Of a stretch of DNA of 64,000 nucleotides, positions 55,994-64,000 are shown piece after piece. Each line of letters begins with the position of its first letter. Positions within the stretch are counted from its first letter, which is position 1. The notes under the pieces are model-generated. The model saw nothing but the letters and a program-made list of their open reading frames with translations, did no database searches and was not told where the DNA came from. The stretch lies in assembly GCF_034353875.1 (NCBI RefSeq), contig NZ_CP133784.1, forward strand, positions 3,686,501-3,750,500, read 5' to 3'. Source of the DNA: Pseudomonas sp. MH9.2. GTDB taxonomy: Bacteria; Pseudomonadota; Gammaproteobacteria; Pseudomonadales; Pseudomonadaceae. Position numbers and translations under genes: made by a program.

Positions 55994-56803
55994 TCAGGTT
56001 TGACGGCGAATCACGGCGGCGGCAGTCGCCACGTTATGGGCCAGGTGCAGCGGATTAATAGTCCCGACAATAGCACTGGCGACACCCGGATGGGCAAACA
56101 GCAACTCGAAGCTGGCCTGCACCGGGTCCACGCCGGGGCTCAGGCACACATGACCGCTGGCCAGCGCCTTCTTCACCAGGATGGCTTTGCCATGGCTGGC
56201 GGCGTAGTCCAGTACCGGCTTTTCACTTTGTTCGTTGAGATTGTAGGTGACCATCGCGCAATCGCCTTCGCGCAACGCCAGCAGGCCGCCTTCGACAGTT
56301 TTTCCGGAAAAACCGTAGCCGCGAATCTTGCCTTGCTGCTTGAGTTCGGCCAGTGCTTGATACACACCGGAATCGTTGAGCACGGCCAAATCATTGCCGT
56401 CGGAATGGACCAGCACTAGGTCGATGAAGTCAGTCTCAAGGCGCTTGAGGCTGCGCTCCACCGACAGCCGCGTGTGTTCGGCACTGAAGTCGTGGCGCGA
56501 TTGGCCGCCCTCGAACTCCTCGCCGACTTTGCTGACAATCACCCATTCTTGACGCTGCCCTCGCAGCAATGGGCCCAGGCGCTCTTCGCTGGTGCCGTAG
56601 GCGGGGGCCGTGTCGATCAGGTTGATGCCCAGATCGCGAGCCAGCTTGAGCAGCATCTGTGCTTCTCGATCATCGGGGATCGTGAAACCGTTGGGGTATT
56701 TGACCCCTTGATCACGGCCGAGCTTGACGGTGCCCAGTCCCAGTGGCGAAACACGCAGACCGGTACTGCCGAGCGGGCGGTGCAGTTCATGCAGGGTTTT
56801 CAT
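55994..56803 (-). CDS. Aldo/keto reductase
   Basis: 269 residues from ATG 56803, which overlaps the stop of the FAD oxidoreductase (ATGA). TIM-barrel AKR: 'GLGTVKLGR' at the N-terminus, catalytic Asp/Tyr in 'LIDTAPAYGTSEERLG', Lys in 'IVSKVG' and 'VLVHSDG' for the His. The C-terminal NADPH pocket is shorter than in long AKRs. Probably an NADPH-dependent aldehyde reductase; substrate unknown. Confidence 0.88.
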   Translation of the reverse strand: MKTLHELHRPLGSTGLRVSPLGLGTVKLGRDQGVKYPNGFTIPDDREAQMLLKLARDLGINLIDTAPAYGTSEERLGPLLRGQRQEWVIVSKVGEEFEGGQSRHDFSAEHTRLSVERSLKRLETDFIDLVLVHSDGNDLAVLNDSGVYQALAELKQQGKIRGYGFSGKTVEGGLLALREGDCAMVTYNLNEQSEKPVLDYAASHGKAILVKKALASGHVCLSPGVDPVQASFELLFAHPGVASAIVGTINPLHLAHNVATAAAVIRRQT

Positions 56804-57990
56804 GGCAGCAGTTGATCCCAAATCGGTTGGGCCATGGGCGGTTTCGGCAGGCCGACGGCTGGCGACTGCGGTGTCGGATGGACACCGTCGCGGGCCAGTG
56901 CGGCCAATACCCGATCAGCAAAGTCAGGGGCCAGCGCCAGCTTGGTCGGCCAGCCCACCATCAGGCGTTGTTGCACGGAAAGATAGGCGTTGTCCGGGCG
57001 CACCAGGCCGGACTGCGCCGGTTCGGCCCGATCAATACGCAAGGTCGCCCATTGCGCCTGGCTGAGGTCGACCCACGGCAGCAAGTTGCCGAGTTCTTTT
57101 TTGGCCGCAGCGATCTGAGCCTCGGGTTCGCGGGCGACGCCCTCAGCTTCGGCCAGATCCCCTCCCAGGTACCAGACCCATTGGCCATCGGCTGCGGGGT
57201 GGGTGGTGACGGTGACCCGAGGTTTCGGCCCGCCGCCCAGGCAATGGGCATACAAGGGCTTCAAGGTCGGTCCTTTGACCAACACCATATGCAGCGGGCG
57301 GCGTTGCATAGGGGGATGGGACAGCCCCATGGACTTCAGCAGCTCGGCGTTACCCGCGCCCGCGCTCAAAACCACACGCTGGGCGAGGATCTCGCGGCCA
57401 TCGACCCGCAGGCCGATCAGATCTTCACCTTCGAACAGGGGTTCGATTTTTGTGCCCGCCAGCAGGCTGTCGCCGGACAGTTCGGCGAGACGCTCGACCA
57501 GACTGGGCACGTCGATCACCAGTTCGGCCAGTCGATAGACCTTGCCCTTGAACCCGGGATTCTGCAGCGCCGGAGGCAGGTCATTGCCGGTGACGTGATC
57601 GACCCTGCCGCGTACGGCCTTGCTGGCGAAAAAACTGGTGAGGTTGCCGGCGAGGGTGCCGGGTGACCATAAGTAATGCGCTTCGGACAGCAAGCGTACG
57701 CCAGACAGGTCCAGCTCGCCTTTGCCCGCGAGCGCATCACGCCAGCGACGCGGCATGTCGGCAATCGCTTCGGAAGCACCGCTCAGTGCGCCGTGCAGCG
57801 CATATTTGGCGCCGCCGTGGATGATCCCCTGAGACTTTGTACTTTGCCCGCCGCCGAGGCTGGCGCTTTCCACCAAAACGGTCGAGAACCCTTGACGGCG
57901 CAGGCGCGCATTGAGCCAAAGACCGGCAACACCGGCGCCGACGATCAGGACGTCAGTGGTCATAGGGGATGGAGTGAGCGCAGATGGCAT
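56800..57990 (-). CDS. FAD-dependent oxidoreductase (DAO family)
   Basis: 396 residues, ATG 57990 with GAGG six bases ahead; ATG 57963 starts directly at the dinucleotide fold. The FAD-binding 'DVLIVGAGVAGLWLNARLRR' is at about 13–32, followed by 'GGQSTKSQGIIHGGAKYAL' as in glycerol-3-phosphate dehydrogenase-like and DAO enzymes. It corresponds to PA4991. The oxidised substrate is unknown. It heads a three-gene minus-strand unit with the AKR and the hypothetical gene. Confidence 0.87.
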   Translation of the reverse strand: MPSALTPSPMTTDVLIVGAGVAGLWLNARLRRQGFSTVLVESASLGGGQSTKSQGIIHGGAKYALHGALSGASEAIADMPRRWRDALAGKGELDLSGVRLLSEAHYLWSPGTLAGNLTSFFASKAVRGRVDHVTGNDLPPALQNPGFKGKVYRLAELVIDVPSLVERLAELSGDSLLAGTKIEPLFEGEDLIGLRVDGREILAQRVVLSAGAGNAELLKSMGLSHPPMQRRPLHMVLVKGPTLKPLYAHCLGGGPKPRVTVTTHPAADGQWVWYLGGDLAEAEGVAREPEAQIAAAKKELGNLLPWVDLSQAQWATLRIDRAEPAQSGLVRPDNAYLSVQQRLMVGWPTKLALAPDFADRVLAALARDGVHPTPQSPAVGLPKPPMAQPIWDQLLP

Positions 57991-58040
57991 GAGCGACCTC
58001 GGTGGCTAAACGGATGTCGCCATTATAGGGGATCGCGTTT

Positions 58041-58373
58041 TCAATGCCCGGCGGTTTTCGAGAACAGTTGAATCACCACCACGCCGAGGACGATCAGGCC
58101 CATGCCAAGCATCGCGGGCACGTCGAGTTTCTGCCCGTAAATGAACAGCGCGGCGATGCTTACCATGACGATGCCCATGCCCGCCCAGACCGCATACGCG
58201 ACCCCCACCGGAATGCTGCGCACTACCAGCGTCAGCATCCAGAACGCAATGGCGTAACCCACGATCACCAGCAGCAATGGCAGTGGCGTGCTGATGCCTT
58301 TGACCGCTTTCATCGAGACGGTAGCGATAACTTCTGCGCAGATGGCGATGGCCAGATAGTAGTAGGCGGTCAT
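58041..58373 (-). CDS. Small multidrug resistance (SMR) transporter
   Basis: 110 residues from ATG 58373, GAGGA eight bases ahead; an upstream in-frame ATG (58391) is less likely. Four membrane helices. The conserved Glu of helix 1 is in 'YYLAIAICAEVIATVSMKA', with 'YAVWAGMGIV' in helix 3. It is a proton-coupled antiporter for cations such as quaternary ammonium compounds or guanidinium; the start 'AEVIATVSMK' is closest to EmrE/Sug-type pumps. Divergent from the LysR gene, which may control it. Confidence 0.9.
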   Translation of the reverse strand: MTAYYYLAIAICAEVIATVSMKAVKGISTPLPLLLVIVGYAIAFWMLTLVVRSIPVGVAYAVWAGMGIVMVSIAALFIYGQKLDVPAMLGMGLIVLGVVVIQLFSKTAGH

Positions 58374-58466
58374 GACGGGATTCCTCTTCATTAGCCACGC
58401 ATTCTAGAGATTGCTTGGATGGGGTAAAGTCATTACCTATCTTTCTGAGCGATAGGTTGGTGTGCT

Positions 58467-59351
58467 TTGCAATGGAACCTCGAGCAAATTCGTTTATTCG
58501 TCAGCGTAGCCGAACAGCGCTCGTTTTCGGCCGTGGCGCGTGATCTGCAGCGCGCACAATCGGCGGTCAGCAGTGGTATCGCGCTGTTGGAGGCTGATCT
58601 GGGAGTCAGCCTGTTCGACCGCAGCAGTGGCCGTCAGCCACGCTTGACCGAAGCCGGTAGTGCGTTGCTCGAAGAAGCGCGAGAGCTGTTGCGCCAGTGT
58701 GAGCGTCTGGACGGTCGGGCACTGGCCTTGATGCGTGGCGAAGAGGCCCGCTTGCGACTGGCGCATGACGAAGCCATGCCTTATCAACCGGTGCTGGACA
58801 GCCTGGAGGCGCTGGCTGAACAGTTTCCCGGTCTGGAGGTGCAACTGGCCAGCGGCGCCCAAGGTGATGTGGCGCGCAAACTGGTGGAGCGCCGCGCCGA
58901 TCTCGGGCTGCTGTTTCATCATGAGCAGATGCCCGAAGCTCTGGAACGCCGGGTGCTGGGCAGCGTCGAAATGGTCACGGTCTGTGCAGTGGGGCATCCA
59001 TTGGTCAACGCGTCACGGGTCAGTCGTCAGCAGTTGGGGCGCCATCGGCAGCTATTGATCGCGCCTCAGCAAAGCGGCTATCCCGGTGGCGAACCCATCA
59101 GTGCACAGGTCTGGCGTGCCGACAGCTTTTACGTGATGGCTGAATTGCTCATGCGTGGCCTCGGCTGGGCCTGGTTGCCCCGGCATGTGGTGCAGTACCC
59201 GGCTTACCAGCATCAGATGGTCGAGCTGATCAGCGACTGGACCCCGCCGGCCCTGGTGGTGGAGATGGTCTGGCGCCGTGACGAACCACTTGGTCCGGCG
59301 GCCCGGTGGCTGGCCGAATGCTTTGCCCGGCATTTGCAGGCGATTGGCTGA
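58467..59351 (+). CDS. LysR-type transcriptional regulator
   Basis: 294 residues, TTG start at 58467 (MQWNLEQIRLFVSVAEQRSF), AGG about ten bases ahead. The winged helix-turn-helix (1–65) shows 'SFSAVARDLQRAQSAVSSGI'. The effector domain is at about 90–290. The 93-bp gap to the SMR gene is the likely operator region, in the usual divergent arrangement. Corresponds to PA4989. Confidence 0.9.
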   Translation: MQWNLEQIRLFVSVAEQRSFSAVARDLQRAQSAVSSGIALLEADLGVSLFDRSSGRQPRLTEAGSALLEEARELLRQCERLDGRALALMRGEEARLRLAHDEAMPYQPVLDSLEALAEQFPGLEVQLASGAQGDVARKLVERRADLGLLFHHEQMPEALERRVLGSVEMVTVCAVGHPLVNASRVSRQQLGRHRQLLIAPQQSGYPGGEPISAQVWRADSFYVMAELLMRGLGWAWLPRHVVQYPAYQHQMVELISDWTPPALVVEMVWRRDEPLGPAARWLAECFARHLQAIG

Positions 59352-59365
59352 TAAACTCCGCCGCC

Positions 59366-60643
59366 ATGAATAGAACTCTTTATACCCTGCTGTTTCATCT
59401 CGGTTTACCTCTTGTCGCGCTGCGCCTGTGGTTGCGGGCGCGCAAAGCCCCGGCGTACGCGCAGCGAGTCAGCGAGCGGTTTTCGTTCGGTCTGCCGCCC
59501 ATGCAGCGCGGCGGCATTTGGGTGCATGCAGTGTCGGTGGGTGAAAGCATCGCAGCGGCGCCGATGATTCGCGCCTTGCTGACGCGTTATCCACAGTTAC
59601 CGATCACTGTGACCTGCATGACGCCGACCGGTTCGGAGCGGATCAAGGCGCTGTTCGCTGACGAGCCGCGCATTCAGCATTGTTATCTACCCTACGATTT
59701 GCCTTGGGCAGCCGGACGTTTTCTCGATCATGTCGCGCCTCGGCTCGGGGTCATCATGGAAACCGAACTGTGGCCCAACCACATTCACCAATGCGCCAGG
59801 CGCGGTATCCCGGTAGTCCTGGCCAACGCCCGACTGTCAGAGCGCTCGGCACGCGGTTATGGGCGTTTCACCAAGCTGACCCGACCGATGCTTGCCGAAA
59901 TGAGCGGATTCGCCGTGCAGACCGAAACCGAGGCCCAACGCTTTCTCGATCTGGGGGCGCGGCGCGATTGCGTAGAAGTGACAGGTTCGATCAAGTTCGA
60001 CTTGAGCATCGACCCGCAGCTGTTGATGCGCGCCGCTGAGCTGCGTGAGCAATGGCACACGCGCCAGCGCCCGACATGGATCGCGGCCAGTACCCACGCC
60101 GGCGAAGATGAAACCGTGTTGGCGGCGCACCGTCAGTTGCTCCTCCGCCATCCCGATGCGTTGCTGATCCTGGTCCCGCGTCACCCCGAGCGCTTCAACA
60201 GCGTTTACGATTTATGCCAGCAGCAAGGCTTCGAGACGGTTCGTCGCTCGACGGCGCAAGCGGTGACGTCAACCACGTCGGTGTTGCTGGGTGACACCAT
60301 GGGTGAACTGCTGTTTCTGTACGCGTTGGCCGATTGCGCGTTTGTCGGCGGCAGCCTGGTGCCCAATGGCGGGCACAACCTGCTGGAACCTGCGGCATTG
60401 GCCAAGCCGGTCTTGAGCGGCCCGCACCTGTTCAACTTTCTGGAAATCGCTGCGCTGCTGCGTCAGGCTGGCGCGTTGGAAGAAGTGAGTGATGTGGCGG
60501 GGCTGGCGGTCGCGGTGCAGCGCCTGTTCGATCAGCCGCAGTTGGCGCGCATCATGGCCGATGCCGGCCTGACAGTGATGCGTGCCAATCAGGGCGCTTT
60601 GCAGCGGTTACTGGCAATGTTGGCGCGGGTGGCGAAGCTGTAA
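59366..60643 (+). CDS. waaA: Kdo transferase
   Basis: 425 residues from ATG 59366 (MNRTLYTLLFHLGLP), with a membrane anchor at 1–25. It transfers Kdo residues from CMP-Kdo to lipid IVA (GT30). Motifs: 'WVHAVSVGESIAAAPMI', 'METELWPN' with the catalytic Glu region, 'GSIKFDL', 'VPRHPERF' and 'PNGGHNLLEPAA'. The gene starts 14 bp after the LysR gene. Confidence 0.96.
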   Translation: MNRTLYTLLFHLGLPLVALRLWLRARKAPAYAQRVSERFSFGLPPMQRGGIWVHAVSVGESIAAAPMIRALLTRYPQLPITVTCMTPTGSERIKALFADEPRIQHCYLPYDLPWAAGRFLDHVAPRLGVIMETELWPNHIHQCARRGIPVVLANARLSERSARGYGRFTKLTRPMLAEMSGFAVQTETEAQRFLDLGARRDCVEVTGSIKFDLSIDPQLLMRAAELREQWHTRQRPTWIAASTHAGEDETVLAAHRQLLLRHPDALLILVPRHPERFNSVYDLCQQQGFETVRRSTAQAVTSTTSVLLGDTMGELLFLYALADCAFVGGSLVPNGGHNLLEPAALAKPVLSGPHLFNFLEIAALLRQAGALEEVSDVAGLAVAVQRLFDQPQLARIMADAGLTVMRANQGALQRLLAMLARVAKL

Positions 60644-60673
60644 GGCCGTCGCAAGCCTCTGTGGGGAAGGCCG

Positions 60674-62113
60674 TCAATACTCCAAAGGCTTCTCCAGGTT
60701 TTTCTGTGCCGCCTTCGCCAGGTCTGGTGGCAGGAAGTCTTTGTCCGGGTTGTAGTCGGCTTTGAGGTAGCGCGACAACCCCTGCAAGTCAGCCGGGCTC
60801 AGCGTGCCCGCCGCCTGCTTCAAGCGCAGGTTGTCGATGAGGTAGTCATAGCGCGTGTTGTTGTATAAACGCACCGAGTTGTACAGCTGGCGCTGGGCGT
60901 CGAGCACATCGACGATATTGCGCGTCCCGACCTGATAACCGACTTCGGTCGCTTCCAGTGCACTTTGGTTGGAAATGATCGATTGTTTGCGTGCCTGAAC
61001 CTGTTCGACATCGGTGTTCACGGCGCGGTGCAGGTTGCGGGTATTTTCCACGACCTGACGACGCAAGGCTTCGCGGCGCTGCTCGATCTGGCTCAGGCGT
61101 GCATAGGCTTCACGCACTTGTGAACTGGTCAAGCCACCACTGTAGATCGGAATGTTCAACTCAACGCCAACGCTGCGTTGTTCGACGTTGCCGCCATAAT
61201 TCTGACCCGTGAAGTTGGGGTTGCTGAAACCCAGCGCGTCGTTATCCCCGCGCTTGTACGAAGCGACCGCATCGAGAGTCGGCGCATGCCCGGCTTTGCG
61301 TTGGCGCAGGGTTTCTTCAGCGGCGCTCACCGCGTAGTTACTGGCAAGCAGGTTCAGGTTCTGTTGCGACGCGGTGTCGACCCAGGCTTTGGCATCGTTG
61401 GGCGTTGGCGCCAACACGGGCAGGGTGTGGACGATGCCTTCGATGGCGTTGTAGTCGCGGTTGGTCAAGGTCACCAGCGCCTCGAACGCATCGTCTACCC
61501 GACGCTTGGCGGCGATTCGGTTGGCGCGCGCTGTGTCGTAACTGGCTTGGGATTGCAGTACGTCGGTCTTGTCCGACAGGCCAACGTCAAAGCGCTCGTT
61601 GGCTTGATCCAGTTGGCGCTTGAACGCGGCTTCTTCAGCCTTGGTCGAGGCCAGGGTGTCCTGGGCGCGCAGGACCTCGAAGTAGTCTTGCGCACTCTGC
61701 AAAATGAGGTTCTGCTCGGTCGCGGAAAGCTCCAGCGCCGCCTGCTCGTTGACGGCCTTGGCGGCCTGTAACTGGAACCAGCGATCCGCGCGGAAGATGG
61801 GCTGGCTCAATGTTGCTTGATAGGCCGTGCCGCTACGGGTAGCGGTCATTGAGGGCTGATCCATTTGAGTGCGGGTATTGCTGACACCCGCGCCTGCAGA
61901 CAGGTTAGGCAGCAGACCGGCGCGAGCCTGGGGCACGATTTCCTTGCGGGCCGAGTAATCAGCGATAGCGGCAGCCAGGTCTGCGTTGTTATTCACGGCA
62001 TCCTGGTACACGTTGACCAGGCCGGTCTTGGTCGGTATGGGCGCGTCTGCTGCCCAGGCCATTCCGTTGGAAGCACAAGACACGGCAAGCGCCAGTGAAA
62101 GTTTGCGCAGCAT
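60674..62113 (-). CDS. tolC: Outer-membrane efflux protein TolC
   Basis: 479 residues. Signal peptide MLRKLSLALAVSCASNGMAWA cut after about residue 21. Two OEP repeats with long helices (about 35–230 and 250–450), typical of TolC trimers ('YRYDNLRLKQAAGTLS'-like C-terminal block present). It serves type I secretion and tripartite pumps. Convergent with waaA over a 30-bp gap and divergent from thiC. Confidence 0.93.
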   Translation of the reverse strand: MLRKLSLALAVSCASNGMAWAADAPIPTKTGLVNVYQDAVNNNADLAAAIADYSARKEIVPQARAGLLPNLSAGAGVSNTRTQMDQPSMTATRSGTAYQATLSQPIFRADRWFQLQAAKAVNEQAALELSATEQNLILQSAQDYFEVLRAQDTLASTKAEEAAFKRQLDQANERFDVGLSDKTDVLQSQASYDTARANRIAAKRRVDDAFEALVTLTNRDYNAIEGIVHTLPVLAPTPNDAKAWVDTASQQNLNLLASNYAVSAAEETLRQRKAGHAPTLDAVASYKRGDNDALGFSNPNFTGQNYGGNVEQRSVGVELNIPIYSGGLTSSQVREAYARLSQIEQRREALRRQVVENTRNLHRAVNTDVEQVQARKQSIISNQSALEATEVGYQVGTRNIVDVLDAQRQLYNSVRLYNNTRYDYLIDNLRLKQAAGTLSPADLQGLSRYLKADYNPDKDFLPPDLAKAAQKNLEKPLEY

Positions 62114-62296
62114 GAGACGTTCCCTAGAGTTGATAGTGCAATGAGGATGTGAAGATCGCTGCTACGGGGCACGATCCGCAACGCAGCGAGTGTAGTTCTC
62201 GGGGTTGCTCACAACAATCCTGTATATCCGCCATTTATCGAACGATATAAGAGGAAGTTGGCGTTCTGTCCATATCTTGCACTAGACTGGTCGGGT

Positions 62297-62388
62297 TCTT
62301 GTCGGGGTGCCTTGCTATGAGGCTGAGATCGGTTAATCCGGATCCCGTTGAACCTGATCAGGTTAACGCCTGCGTAGGGAACAAGATT
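62297..62388 (+). promoter_or_regulatory. TPP riboswitch (THI element) of thiC
   Basis: The conserved boxes are present: 'GGGGTGCC' (62304–62311), 'GGCTGAGATC' (62321–62330), 'ACCTGATCAGGTTAACGCC' (62352–62370) and 'GTAGGGAACAAG' (62374–62385). It lies about 165 bp before thiC in the 439-bp tolC–thiC gap. The expression platform is probably the stretch between 62390 and 62550; I cannot tell whether it acts on transcription or translation. Confidence 0.95.
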
Positions 62389-62414
62389 TCTCGTCTCCCG
62401 GCGAGTCCTCTTGA

Positions 62415-64000
<1,586 letters not shown>

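Overview
The window is chromosomal DNA of a Pseudomonas, most likely of the P. fluorescens group. The evidence is the typical Pseudomonas gene order glnE–waaF–waaC–waaG–waaP … dnpA–ssg–wapR–waaL–msbA–hldE … waaA, then tolC, a TPP riboswitch and thiC. Pseudomonas-type PdhE1/E2, RlmJ and MsrA sequences and REP-like intergenic repeats agree with this. No tRNA, rRNA, IS element, integrase or CRISPR array was seen.

Left part (1–18 kb) is accessory. Two pertactin-type autotransporters lie on the minus strand; the first is cut by the window edge. A plus-strand array of six genes (4465–15282) follows. It encodes signal-less, Ig-like beta-sandwich proteins. Four are paralogues with a nearly constant N-terminal half and a divergent C-terminal domain. 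A fifth, an 851-residue multi-repeat protein, has a related C-terminus. In the last two paralogues the start codon and the body of the gene are in different frames, joined exactly at an A AAA AAG heptamer, the classic -1 slippery sequence. An 18-bp palindromic site (ACCTGTYATTTMTGACAG) sits about 60 nt before the first array gene, about 58 nt before a delta-60 repeat gene (16326–17579) and before a broken delta-60 remnant. This suggests one regulon. This array is the best candidate for an undescribed system.

Middle part (15.4–31.5 kb) is mostly housekeeping: rlmJ, msrA, a PAS/GAF/GGDEF/EAL protein with a degenerate GGDEF motif, a PhoD-like phosphatase without a signal peptide, aceF and aceE, and divergent glnE. 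Two GntR/FadR-type operators 52 bp apart lie in the aceE–glnE gap.

Right part (31.6–60.6 kb) is the LPS core region. It holds heptosyl- and glycosyltransferases, core kinases, a carbamoyltransferase, a Mig-14-like protein, DnpA, Ssg, WapR, an O-antigen ligase fused to a kinase-like domain, MsbA, further glycosyltransferases and HldE, then an oxidoreductase/AKR/SMR/LysR block and waaA. The expected ilvE between glnE and waaF is absent. Decayed remnants of an acetyltransferase gene and of cysC show the cluster has been remodelled. The window ends with tolC (minus), a TPP riboswitch and the first 1.45 kb of thiC.
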